Shown: positions 42,238 to 51,415, numbered from the stretch's first letter. The stretch is 64,000 bases of DNA from Streptomyces sp. NBC_01381 (GCF_026340305.1 NZ_JAPEPI010000001.1:682001-746000); one strand, 5' to 3'. Made by a program: numbers and translations. The notes: generated from the letters alone by a model not told the origin.

Positions 42238-43170
42238 ATGAGCATCGTCAACATCGACGTCACCCTCCGCGACGGCGGGTACCGCAACGGCTTCAACTTC
42301 CCCCTCGACTACGCCCTCCGGCACGCCAGGCTCAGCGTCGAGTCCGGCTTCGACTGGGTCGAGATCGCCTACCGCAAGGGCTCGCTCCTGCCGGTCCCCA
42401 ACATCGGACTCACCGGACGCGGCGACGACGAGTTCATCGCCGCTGTGGCCCGCGAAATCGGCGCGAACAAGGTCGCGATGATCCTCCACCCGAAGAACAT
42501 CGACGACCACGACCTGCCCGCCATGTACGCCGCCGGGGCCCGCCTGGTGCGCGTCATCCTGCCGTCCAAGGGCTACGAACGGGGCCTGGAGTACATACGC
42601 CAGGCGAAGGACATCGGCTTCAACGTCGGTGTCAACTTCGCCCGCATCAGCCAGTGGGTGGGCCGCGACATCGTCGAGGTCGCCACCGCCGCCACCGACG
42701 CCGGCGCCGAGTTCGTCTACCTGGCCGATTCCAACGGCAGCCTCTCGCCCGTCGACACCACCGACCTCACCACTCTGACGAAGTCGGTCACCGGCGGCCC
42801 GGTCGGCCTGCACGCCCACAACAACCTGGGCCTCGCCCTGTCCAACGCCATCAGCGCCGTCGCCGCCGGCGCGACCTGGATGGACTCCTCGATCCAGGGC
42901 ATGGGCAAGGGCCCCGGCAACCTCATCGCCGAGCAGTGGCTGGCACACCTCGACCGCACCGACGCCGAGGCCGCCGCCCGCCTCCGCCTGGGCCCCGCCC
43001 TGGAGTTGGCGGACCTGCTGCTCGCCACCGTTCCCGAGGGAACCCCCTCGCTGCCGCTGCCCGATCTGGTCCTCGGCCGCTACGACCTGCCGGTCGAGCA
43101 CCGCAACGACCTGCTGGGCTGCCACCGTGAGGGCATCGCCACCGCGCGCACCCTCTCCACCGTCCGGTGA
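42238..43170 (+). CDS. DRE-TIM metallolyase, HMG-CoA-lyase / 4-hydroxy-2-oxovalerate-aldolase-like
   Basis: 310 residues of the DRE-TIM barrel family. The signature TLRDGGYRNGFNFPLDY replaces the usual DRE by LRDGG, as in DmpG-type aldolases and related carboligases. Metal and substrate segments LADSNGSLSP and LHAHNNLGLALSNAI (HxHN metal ligands) are intact. It should make or break a carbon-carbon bond next to a 2-oxoacid. GTGA overlap with the next gene. Specific substrate unknown. Confidence 0.85.
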   Translation: MSIVNIDVTLRDGGYRNGFNFPLDYALRHARLSVESGFDWVEIAYRKGSLLPVPNIGLTGRGDDEFIAAVAREIGANKVAMILHPKNIDDHDLPAMYAAGARLVRVILPSKGYERGLEYIRQAKDIGFNVGVNFARISQWVGRDIVEVATAATDAGAEFVYLADSNGSLSPVDTTDLTTLTKSVTGGPVGLHAHNNLGLALSNAISAVAAGATWMDSSIQGMGKGPGNLIAEQWLAHLDRTDAEAAARLRLGPALELADLLLATVPEGTPSLPLPDLVLGRYDLPVEHRNDLLGCHREGIATARTLSTVR

Positions 43171-43940
43171 CCCACGCCGGATTCGCTGTGCCGACGGCGG
43201 TCTTCGGACCGGAGACCGCCGTCGGTCCGGCACACGCACTCGTCCTCGCCCCCGTCACCCCGAGCTGGGACGAGGGGGCATTCTTCGCCCCCGTCACCCG
43301 AGTGCTTGCCGACGCGGGCCTGCGCGTGACCGTGGTCGACACGCTCTCGCTGTGGGACGAGGAAATCGACTCGCTGGACTCTCTCGTCGCCCGTTGGCGT
43401 GCGCTTCTTCCGCAGTACGGTCACGTGGACCTGATCTGCGGGAACGCGCTCGGCGGCGCGGTGGCACAGGCCCTGCTCCCCGAGGTTGCCGCCGACACAG
43501 CGGCACTGCTCGTCTCCGGGCCGGCCCGCACGGACGCCCTGCTCGAGGCCAGACTCACGGAGATCGCCGAGCTGGCCGCGGGCGGCCGCTCGGGCGACGC
43601 CCTGGCCCTGCTCAACCGGCGTGTTCAGCCCCACGGCCGCAGCCGCGTCACCGACGGCACCGCCCCGACACCGCACGACCCGAGCGCCGGGCGCCGCCTC
43701 GCCGCGGGGATGCGGATGCTGTGCGGCGTCGACGTGACGGACACGGTGCGGTCCCACCCCGGGCCGCTGCTGCAGATCGTCGGCGGCGACTCGCAGCTCG
43801 TCACCCGGCACCACACCGCGGCGGCATCGCATCACCGGGTGCATGTCATCCCGAGGACCGGCATGCGCCCCCACATCGAACGCACCGCAGAAGTGTCCGC
43901 CCTCGTCGGAACCTTCCTGCGGGAGAAGGGACTCATATGA
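43167..43940 (+). CDS. Alpha/beta-hydrolase-fold protein lacking the nucleophile serine
   Basis: 257 residues with an alpha/beta-hydrolase layout: HALVLAPVTPSWDEGAFFAP, then the nucleophile elbow region HVDLICGNALGGAVAQALL, an acid turn QIVGGDSQLVT and a terminal His in TGMRPHIE. The elbow reads GNALGG rather than GxSxG, so the usual serine nucleophile is alanine. It may therefore be a non-hydrolytic relative, for example a lyase or a binding partner. GTG start overlaps the aldolase stop, and its stop overlaps the dehydrogenase start. Confidence 0.7.
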   Translation: MTHAGFAVPTAVFGPETAVGPAHALVLAPVTPSWDEGAFFAPVTRVLADAGLRVTVVDTLSLWDEEIDSLDSLVARWRALLPQYGHVDLICGNALGGAVAQALLPEVAADTAALLVSGPARTDALLEARLTEIAELAAGGRSGDALALLNRRVQPHGRSRVTDGTAPTPHDPSAGRRLAAGMRMLCGVDVTDTVRSHPGPLLQIVGGDSQLVTRHHTAAASHHRVHVIPRTGMRPHIERTAEVSALVGTFLREKGLI

Positions 43941-45736
43941 AGAGCGTCGCTGTACTGCCCGGGGACGGCATCGGACCGGAGGTCGTCTCCGCGGCCCTCG
44001 AGGCGGTGGAGCAGCTTCGCCTCCCGCTGGACCTGCGCTTCGGTGAGATCGGCTGGGAGTGCTGGCGCCAGGAAGGCACCGTCATACCTGAGCGCACCTG
44101 GAAGCTCATCGAGGAGACCGACACCTGCCTGCTCGGGGCCATCACGAGCAAGCCACTGCGCGAGGCGGAGGCCGAACTCCACCCGACGCTGCGCGGCACG
44201 GGCCTGGACTACGTCTCCCCGGTCATCCAGCTCCGCCAGCACCTGGGTCTGTACGCGAACGTCCGGCCCATCACCGACATCGACCGGGGACAGTTCGACT
44301 TCACCGTCATCCGGGAGAACACCGAAGGGCTGTACGCCGGGTTCGACGTCCATGGGCTCGACGAGTCGCTGTGGAACGCGGTGCGCAGCCACCCGAACGC
44401 GGCTGCTTCCGGACGTGAGGCCACCAGCGTCACGCTCCGACTGCAGACCCAGTTCGGCATGGACCGCCTTCTGCGGTACGGATTCGAGTACGCCGAGCGC
44501 CACGGCCACCGGCGGCTGACCGTCGTCGACAAGCCCAATGTGCTCCGCCACAGCAGCAACCACCTGCGTGAACGTCTCGAACTGATCGCACAGGACCATC
44601 CGGACGTCGAGACCGAGATCCTCAACGTCGACGCCGTGGCGCTGTGGATGGTCCGTCGGCCGGAACGGTTCGGCGTGCTGGTGGCCGAGAACATGTTCGG
44701 CGACATCCTCTCCGACCTCGGCGCGGGTGTGATGGGCGGTCTGGGCCTCGCGTCCAGCGGCAACATCGGTGACCACGGCAGCTACTTCGAGCCGGTGCAC
44801 GGCAGCGCACCGAGCATGGCGGGCCAGGGCCGGGCCAACCCCATGGCGATGCTGCTGACGATCGCCCAGATGCTCGACCACCTCGGCATGCCGGTTCCCG
44901 GACAGGAGCTGCGTGGTGCCGTCAGCAAGGTCGTGCGCGCCCGCACCACCGTCACCTACGACCTGGGGGGCACGGCCCGCACGAGCCAGGTGGCGCAGGC
45001 AGTCGCCGGTGAACTGCCGGGCCACACGGACGAGCCGGCGCCCCCGACCGCCGTCTCCACGGACGTCGTGGACCGCCTGGCCCAGCTGGACACCGCCTCG
45101 GTCTCCGATGCGCTGGACAGCATGGGCATCCCCTGCGTGCTCGCGGGCCTGGCCGCCCGGGTGCCGGGAACGCGCGCGGCGGGTCGGGCGTACACCGTCA
45201 CCTACCGGCCCGTGGACGCCTCCGTCGACCGCGGGTTCCGCAATGCGGCCAACTACTTGGACGACGTACCCGAGGGCTCGTTCGTGGTGGTCGACAACGC
45301 GGCCAGCACCACCTGCACCAACTGGGGCTCCCTGCTGACGAACCTGGCGCAGCGGCGCGGTGTGCGCGGCACCGCCCTGCACGGCTCGGCCCGCGACATC
45401 GCCGAGATCCGTGCCGCCAAATACCCGCTGTTCAGCACCGGCGCAACCATGGTCAGCGGCAAGAACCGGGTGGAGCTCGCAGCGACCGGACGCGACGTTG
45501 TCATCGGTGATGTCACCGTACGACCCGGTGACATTGTCGTCGCCGACGACAACGGAGCTCTCGTCGTGCCCGCCGAGTACGCCACCGAGGTCGCGGACAG
45601 GGCGGAGCGCGTCGAGCGAACCGAGAGCGCGATCGCCCAGGCGGTCAATGGCGGCATGCGCCTCGACGAGGCCCGCCGGCAGTTCGGCTACGCCAATCCG
45701 TGGGGCGACGACGGCAAGCAGCCCTCCCGTGCCTGA
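43937..45736 (+). CDS. Isopropylmalate/isocitrate/tartrate-type dehydrogenase fused to RraA-like aldolase domain
   Basis: 599 residues in two enzymes. Residues ~1-355 are a beta-decarboxylating dehydrogenase: VAVLPGDGIGPEVV, FTVIRENTEGLYAGFDVHG, VDKPNVLR, ENMFGDILSDLGAGVMGG and the NAD-site loop EPVHGSAPSMAGQGRANPMA. After a Pro-rich hinge (about 365-375) an RraA/HMG-CHA-aldolase-like domain follows: LAQLDTASVSDALDSMGIPC, GRAYTVTYRPVD, GVRGTALHGSARDIAEIRA and DIVVADDNGALVVP. The CHA aldolase relatives cleave 4-carboxy-4-hydroxy-2-oxoacids to pyruvate. Joining oxidation and retro-aldol cleavage in one chain suggests consecutive steps. Confidence 0.86.
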   Translation: MKSVAVLPGDGIGPEVVSAALEAVEQLRLPLDLRFGEIGWECWRQEGTVIPERTWKLIEETDTCLLGAITSKPLREAEAELHPTLRGTGLDYVSPVIQLRQHLGLYANVRPITDIDRGQFDFTVIRENTEGLYAGFDVHGLDESLWNAVRSHPNAAASGREATSVTLRLQTQFGMDRLLRYGFEYAERHGHRRLTVVDKPNVLRHSSNHLRERLELIAQDHPDVETEILNVDAVALWMVRRPERFGVLVAENMFGDILSDLGAGVMGGLGLASSGNIGDHGSYFEPVHGSAPSMAGQGRANPMAMLLTIAQMLDHLGMPVPGQELRGAVSKVVRARTTVTYDLGGTARTSQVAQAVAGELPGHTDEPAPPTAVSTDVVDRLAQLDTASVSDALDSMGIPCVLAGLAARVPGTRAAGRAYTVTYRPVDASVDRGFRNAANYLDDVPEGSFVVVDNAASTTCTNWGSLLTNLAQRRGVRGTALHGSARDIAEIRAAKYPLFSTGATMVSGKNRVELAATGRDVVIGDVTVRPGDIVVADDNGALVVPAEYATEVADRAERVERTESAIAQAVNGGMRLDEARRQFGYANPWGDDGKQPSRA

Positions 45737-46589
45737 CCTGTCGGGACGCGTGGTGGTGGACATCCACCACCACGCCGGTCCCGACCTGTACCGGCGGCGA
45801 CTCACCTCCGTAGCCGCGGGCCGGGCGTATGCCGAGGTCGGCGGCTGGGTGGTGCTCAAGAGTCACCTCACCTCGACCGCCGCCCGCGCCTGGGAGGCCC
45901 GGCAAGAGGGATTGCCCGTCTCGGGCTCGCTCGTCCTCAACGAACTGGCCGGCGGTGTCCACCCCCGCGCCATGGAACAGGCTGTCTACGCGCACGGCCC
46001 CGACAGCCCCGCCCGCCTGATCGTCCACCTGCCCACCCTGGTCGGCCCGGCGCACGCCTCCGCGCTGCGCCGCACGTCCTTCCACCCCTTGCTGGACGCC
46101 GACCGGTGGCGCGGCGACCGGGTCCTCGGCTCTGACGGGCGGCTGTGCCGCGACGTCCGCGAGGTGCTGCGTGCGGCTCGCGACCTGCCGGTCGCCGTGG
46201 CGACCGGGCACAGCGACCGGCAGGCAGCCCTACGCGTGGTCGACGAGGCAGTACGCCTCGGCCTACCGCGCCTCCTCCTCACCCACGCCACGCACCCGAT
46301 GTCGGGCTTCACGCTCGACGACCTGACCGAGCTCTCCCAAGTCCCCGGCCTCTACGTCGAACTCACCGCGCTGACACTTCTGTTGGGACACCGCGATGTG
46401 GACCATCTGGGCGAACTGGTGCATGCCCACCCACGGGTGGTGTTCAGCTCCGACCTCGGACAGCCCGACCAGCCGGACGTGAAGGAATGGCTGGACCTGA
46501 GCGAACGCTGGTTCCACACAGCGCGCCTGACGAACCATCAGATAGGGGCCATCACGCGGACGAATCCCGCGAACCTGCTGAGGCCGTGA
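45729..46589 (+). CDS. DUF6282 amidohydrolase-like protein
   Basis: 286 residues starting from a GTG inside the end of the previous gene (8-base overlap). VVVDIHHHAGPDLYRRRL gives the HxH metal pair of amidohydrolase-like barrels; ATGHSDRQAALRVVDEAVRL and LLLTHATHPMSGF hold further His ligands, and VVFSSDLGQPDQPDVKEWL a late Asp. It is probably a metal-dependent lactone or amide hydrolase in the pathway. Last gene of the operon. Confidence 0.8.
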   Translation: MPDLSGRVVVDIHHHAGPDLYRRRLTSVAAGRAYAEVGGWVVLKSHLTSTAARAWEARQEGLPVSGSLVLNELAGGVHPRAMEQAVYAHGPDSPARLIVHLPTLVGPAHASALRRTSFHPLLDADRWRGDRVLGSDGRLCRDVREVLRAARDLPVAVATGHSDRQAALRVVDEAVRLGLPRLLLTHATHPMSGFTLDDLTELSQVPGLYVELTALTLLLGHRDVDHLGELVHAHPRVVFSSDLGQPDQPDVKEWLDLSERWFHTARLTNHQIGAITRTNPANLLRP

Positions 46590-46686
46590 GTGGGTCTTAC
46601 GGATCTCGCGGACCTCACGGACCTCATGGACCTCGTAGACCGCACAGCCCTTACGGACCTTCGCCACTCCACTCCCAGGAGCAGTC
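46590..46686 (+). repeat. Short tandem repeats before ppc
   Basis: Between 46600 and 46645 the unit CGGACCTCA recurs about four times in imperfect 9-base steps. No hairpin is evident. The ATG of the next gene follows with AGGAGC in front. Confidence 0.5.
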
Positions 46687-49388
46687 ATGAACGCCCGTAC
46701 GTACCATGCCGACCTGCATGCGGACATCCGACATCTCGCCGACCTGCTGGACGAGACCTTGGTCCGCCAGGAAGGCCCGGAACTCCTCGAACTCGTCAAG
46801 AGGATCCGCCAGTTGGTCCGCGAGAACGATGAGACCGCCGCTGAACTCCTGCGCGCCGCCGGGCCGGAGACCGCCGCCAAACTGGTGCGCGCCTTCTCCA
46901 CGTATTTCCATCTGGCCAACGTCACCGAGCAGGTGCACCGCGGCCGCGAACTGCGCTCGGCCAGGGAACAGGCGGGCGCCGCCCTCACCCGCGTCGTCCA
47001 ACACGCCGCGCACGAGGCACCCGAGGCCCTGGCGCGCGCAGTCGCGCAGCTGCAGGTACGCCCCGTCTTCACCGCCCACCCCACGGAGGCCGCACGCCGC
47101 TCGGTCCTGAACAAGCTGCGCCGCATCGCCGCACTCCTGGAGACCCAGGTGATCGCGGGAGACCGGCGCCGCCACGACACCCGCCTGGCCGAGCACATCG
47201 ACCTGGTGTGGCAGACCGACGAGCTGCGGGTGGTGCGCCCGGAGGTCACCGACGAGTCCCGTAACGCGATCTACTATCTGGACGAGCTGCACACGGGCGC
47301 GGTCGGCGACGTACTGGAAGACCTGACTGCCGAGCTGGAGCAGGTCGGCGTCACACTCCCCGAGGAGACGCGGCCGCTGACCTTCGGTACCTGGATCGGC
47401 GGTGACCGGGACGGAAATCCGAACGTGACCCCGCAGGCCACCTGGGACGTGCTGATCCTGCAGCACGAGCACGGCATCAACGACGCGCTCGACCTGGTCG
47501 ACGAGCTGCGCGGCCTCTTGTCGAACTCGATCCGCTACACGGGCGCGACGGAGGAGCTCCGCATGTCCCTGCGGTGCGATCTGGAGCGGCTGCCGGAGAT
47601 CAGCCCGCGTTACAAGCGCCTGAACGCCGAGGAGCCGTACCGGCTCAAGGCGACCGCGATCCGGCAGAAGCTGGAGAACACCAAGTACCGCCTGGCGCAC
47701 CACACTCCGCACGAGGACGGCCGTGACTACCTCGGCACCGCCGAACTGCTCCAGGATCTGACGCTGATTCAGACCTCGCTGCGCGAGCACCGGGGAGGCC
47801 TGTTCGCCGAGGGCCGCATGAACCGTACGATCCGCACGCTCTCCGCCTTCGGCCTCCAGCTCGCCACCATGGACGTACGCGAGCACGCCGACGCCCACCA
47901 CCACGCCCTCGGCCAGCTCTTCGACCGCCTCGGCGAGGAATCCTGGCGCTACGCCGACATGCCCCGCGACTACCGCCAGCGCCTGCTGGCCAAGGAACTC
48001 ACGTCTCGCCGTCTCCTGGGCCCGGCGCCGTTGGACGCGGCCGGCGAGAAGACTCTCGAGGTCTTCCACACGATTCAGCGGGCGTTGGACGTGTTCGGCC
48101 CCGAGGTCATCGAGTCGTACGTCATCTCGATGTGCCAGGGGGCGGACGATGTCTTCGCCGCCACCGTGCTGGCTCGTGAGGCGGGCCTCATCGACCTGCA
48201 TGCCGACAGAGCGAAGATCGGCATCGTGCCGCTGCTGGAGACGACGGACGAGCTCAAGGCCGCCGACACGATCCTTCAGGACATGCTCGCCGACCCCTCC
48301 TACCGCCGTCTCGTCGCCCTGCGCGGCGACGTCCAGGAGGTCATGCTCGGCTACTCCGACTCCTCCAAGTTCGGCGGCATCACCACCTCCCAGTGGGAGA
48401 TCCACCGCGCCCAGCGGCGCCTCCGTGACGTCGCGCACCGCTACGGCGTCCGCCTCCGCCTCTTCCACGGCCGCGGCGGCACCGTCGGCCGCGGCGGCGG
48501 CCCCTCGCACCATGCGATCCTCGCCCAGCCCTGGAGGGCGAGATCAAGGTGACCGAGCAGGGCGAGGTCATCTCGGACAAGTACCTGGTGCCGTCGTTGG
48601 CGAGGGAGAACCTGGAGCTGACCGTCGCGGCGACACTGCAGGCATCCGCCCTGCACACCGCGCCGCGTCAGTCGGACGAGGTGATGGCTCGGTGGGACGC
48701 CGCGATGGACGTGGTGAGCGACGCCGCGCACACCGCGTACCGCAGGCTGGTGGAGGACCCGGATCTGCCGGCCTACTTCCTGGCCTCGACCCCGGTGAAC
48801 CAGCTGGCCGACCTGCATTTGGGGTCGCGGCCCTCGCGCCGCCCGGACTCCGGTGGCGGCCTGGACGGGCTCCGGGCGATTCCGTGGGTGTTCGGCTGGA
48901 CGCAGTCGCGGCAGATCGTGCCGGGCTGGTACGGCGTCGGAAGCGGCCTCAAGGCGCTGCGCGAGGTGGGCCTGGACGCCGTGCCCGATGAGATGCACGA
49001 GCACTGGCACTTCTTCCAGAACTTCATCTCCAACGTCGAGATGACGCTCGCCAAGACCGACCTGCGCATCGCCAGGCACTACGTCGAGACGCTGGTGCCG
49101 GCCGAGTTGCAGCACGTGTTCGCCGACATCGAGGCCGAGCACGACCTGACCGTACGCGAGGTCCTGCGCATCACCGGAGAGAACGAACTCCTCGATGCAC
49201 AGCCGATGTTGAAGCAGACCTTCGCGATCCGCGACGCCTACCTCGACCCGATCTCGTACCTCCAGGTCGCCCTGCTCAAGCGGCAGCGGGACGCGGCCGT
49301 CGCAGGCGAGCAGCCGGACCCGACCCTCTGCCGGGCCCTGCTGCTCACCGTCAACGGAATCGCCGCGGGTCTGCGCAACACCGGCTGA
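46687..49388 (+). pseudogene. ppc: Phosphoenolpyruvate carboxylase gene broken by a frameshift
   Basis: Two overlapping frames make one PEPC of about 900 residues. Frame A (46687-48552) carries VRPVFTAHPTEAARRSVLNK, FGTWIGGDRDGNPNVTP and the glycine loop [20 protein letters not shown], then ends in PWRARSR. Frame B (from about 48531 to 49388) resumes with [40 protein letters not shown] and ends in AAGLRNTG, the usual C terminus. Between them the expected Pro-Trp-Gly-Thr-Leu-Glu-Gly is cut to Pro-Trp, matching loss of 10 bases near 48534 between two CTGG copies. Either the enzyme (oxaloacetate supply) is inactive or this is an assembly error. Confidence 0.85.
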
Positions 49389-49404
49389 CCAAGGAGCCCC
49401 GACC

Positions 49405-50442
49405 ATGACACAAGACCGTATGCAAGCCCTCTCCCGCCGCGGGGTACTCCGCACAGCAGTCGCCTCCACCGCGGCGGCGGCCCTCCCGATCGCCGGCGCG
49501 CTCCCGGATGTGCACGCCGCGCGATCCCGCATCGGCTCGCTCGGCGATCAGTCGGCCGTGCGTACCCTCACCCTGGGCGACACCCGGCTCACCTATGTCG
49601 TCGACGCTGCCATGGAGTTGGACCCCGCCGGGTTCTTCCCCGCCGTCCCCGCCTCGTACTGGGCACAACACCCAGACGCGCTGGCTCCCTCCGGGCGGAT
49701 CGCCGCCTCGGCTGGCGGTGTCCTCGTCGAGCGGGGCGGGCGCCGACTCCTGATCGATGTGGGGCTCGGCGCCAATGTGCTCTCGCCCTCACTCGGCGTC
49801 TCCCGTGGCGGCGCACTGCTGCGCACCCTCCGAGCTCTGCGCGTGCCGCCGAAATCCATCGACACCGTGGCCTTCACTCACCTGCACACGGACCACACCG
49901 GCGTCGGCTTCCGTGCGGGCCACGGCCAAGAGATGCACAAGGCGTTCCCGCACGCCGACTACCTCGTGGCGCGCGCCGAATGGGGCCCGTTCTGGAAACG
50001 CGAGGTGAAGGTGGGGGCACCCTCCTGGGACGGGTTCATGGTGCCGATGTCCCGCGTGCTGCGCCAGTTCGACGACGGCGCCGAAGTATGGCCCGGCGTC
50101 ACCGCGCTGATCACCCCCGGCCACAGCCCGGGCCACACCACGTACGTCATCTCCGCCGGCGGCGGCCGGCGGATCCTGGTGTTCGGCGACGCCTTCCACA
50201 CCCCGGCCCAGATGACCCACCCCGAGTGGCCCTCCGGCCCCGACAAGGACGTCGGCGGCGTCCTGAAGGCCCGTACGACCCTCCTGGCGCGGCTGCGCGC
50301 GCCGCGCACCTACGGGTTCGCCTTCCACTTCGGCGATCAGGCCTTCGGCCGCCTCACCCACCCGCACCACGGCACCCCGCGCTGGCGCCCCGTCCCCGCC
50401 CACGCCCTACTGCCCGCCCCGATCCGGCTGCCGCGCGCATAG
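49405..50442 (+). CDS. Tat-exported metallo-beta-lactamase-fold hydrolase
   Basis: 345 residues. The N terminus SRRGVLRTAVASTAAAALPI is a twin-arginine signal with cleavage expected near residue 38. The mature part has the MBL metal motif THLHTDHTG (about 158-166), a second ligand HSPGHTTYV, GDAFH and a C-terminal FHFGDQAFGRL. Members of this branch hydrolyse lactones or esters outside the cell; lactone quenching of signals is possible but unproven. It is just downstream of the broken ppc gene. Confidence 0.88.
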   Translation: MTQDRMQALSRRGVLRTAVASTAAAALPIAGALPDVHAARSRIGSLGDQSAVRTLTLGDTRLTYVVDAAMELDPAGFFPAVPASYWAQHPDALAPSGRIAASAGGVLVERGGRRLLIDVGLGANVLSPSLGVSRGGALLRTLRALRVPPKSIDTVAFTHLHTDHTGVGFRAGHGQEMHKAFPHADYLVARAEWGPFWKREVKVGAPSWDGFMVPMSRVLRQFDDGAEVWPGVTALITPGHSPGHTTYVISAGGGRRILVFGDAFHTPAQMTHPEWPSGPDKDVGGVLKARTTLLARLRAPRTYGFAFHFGDQAFGRLTHPHHGTPRWRPVPAHALLPAPIRLPRA

Positions 50443-50747
50443 CCGCGGCCGAGGCTCCGGACCTGTCGTCGCGAGCGATCGTGCCTGCATGCAATAGACC
50501 GTGCCAGGCGCCGTGGACCACGGACTGCAGACCACGGCGCCTGCGTCCGGAAGGGTCCTGGGCCGAACGTGAACAGACGGCTTCACGTCAGACAGATCTC
50601 GCCGTCTGGGAGCCGGCCCTCCCAGTAGCCGTCGATGAAGTCGGGCAGGATCGCGGGCTCCACCGGAGCACAGGTACGCGCTCGGGCATCCGATCACGGG
50701 CGCGAGGCGCAGCCACAGCAGTCCCGTCTGCTGTTGAGGGCCTGTCC
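50443..50747. other. Region without a recognisable gene
   Basis: About 300 bases between the hydrolase and the transposase remnant. On the minus strand near 50587-50640 FIDGYWEGRLPDGEICLT can be read, but I cannot place it in a family and no start or frame continuation supports a gene. Confidence 0.4.
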
Positions 50748-51187
50748 ACGGACAGCCCCGCCACCGCCACCGACCCCGAAGCCGGCTGGTACGTCCGCAA
50801 CGCCAAGCACAAGGACCCCCTAGCCCTGGAAGACTTCGCCCCTGAACCACCTACGCGCCCCATGGCTGCCAAGAAGAAGACGAGAAGCAAGAAGAACCGG
50901 GGACGGGTGAAGAAGAAGAAGCTCTACGGCTACGACCTCACCCTCATCGCCGCCCGCGACCCCGAAGACAACGGCGCCCCTGCCAGACGGATCCACGAAC
51001 GCACCGCCACTTGTTCATGCCCAAGGAACGCCCTCCCACCCGAGGCCGGCGCCAAGCTGCAACGCGTCTACTTCCGGCTACGCAACGCCATCGAAGGCAT
51101 GAACGGCTTCGCCAAGGACCCCCTCCGCGAGCACATCGAACCGGGCGGAACCCGTCGCATCCGCGGTATCGCTGCCGGACGCACAGA
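50748..51187 (+). pseudogene. Decayed transposase-like gene
   Basis: One open frame keeps pieces of an actinobacterial DDE-type transposase: DPEAGWYVRNAKHKDP, a lysine-rich KKKTRSKKNRGRVKKKK segment, KLYGYDLTLIAARDP, then after a large gap CPRNALPPEAGAKL and YFRLRNAIEGMNGFAKDP with RRIRGIAAGRT at the end. The intact proteins I remember have a catalytic middle part of some 200 residues between these, which is missing here. It sits about 140 bases from tRNA-Leu, a common integration neighbourhood. No terminal inverted repeats were found. Confidence 0.65.
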
Positions 51188-51229
51188 GCAGGGCCCCAGC
51201 AGTGAGATAGCTCACCGCTGGGGCCCTGC
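51188..51229. terminator. 13-bp perfect hairpin
   Basis: GCAGGGCCCCAGC (51188-51200) and GCTGGGGCCCTGC (51217-51229) are exact complements, with a further inner GTGAG/CTCAC pairing. It lies on the 3' side of tRNA-Leu and at the end of the transposase remnant, and may end either transcript. Confidence 0.7.
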
Positions 51230-51268
51230 CCCTGTGATCCTGCGGACCGCAGTCCGCCCAGAACGCGA

Positions 51269-51314
51269 GAAACGGGCCCCACCAGGACTTTCGTCACTGG
51301 TGAAGACCCGTTTC
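51269..51314 (-). terminator. Terminator hairpin of tRNA-Leu
   Basis: GAAACGGG (51269-51276) pairs with CCCGTTTC (51307-51314), and inside it CACCAG pairs with CTGGTG. It begins 13 bases after the tRNA 3' end in the direction of transcription. Confidence 0.7.
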
Positions 51315-51326
51315 GTCGGTTCTTCA

Positions 51327-51413
51327 TGGTGCGCGAGGGGGGAGTTGAACCCCCACGCCCTTTCGGGCACTGGAACCTGAATCCAGCGCGTCTGCCTATT
51401 CCGCCACCCGCGC
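51327..51413 (-). tRNA. tRNA-Leu (anticodon CAG)
   Basis: The minus strand folds into a class II tRNA. Acceptor GCGCGGG (51413-51407) pairs with CTCGCGC (one G-U) and is followed by ACCA, so CCA is encoded. The anticodon arm is CTGGA-TTCAGGT-TCCAG with CAG as anticodon. The long variable arm TGCCCGAAAGGGCGT is leucine-like, and the T arm is GGGGGTTCAACTCCCCC. Reads CUG, the main leucine codon of high-GC genomes. Close to the fha/pknB cluster as in other Streptomyces. Confidence 0.95.
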
Positions 51414-51415
51414 AT

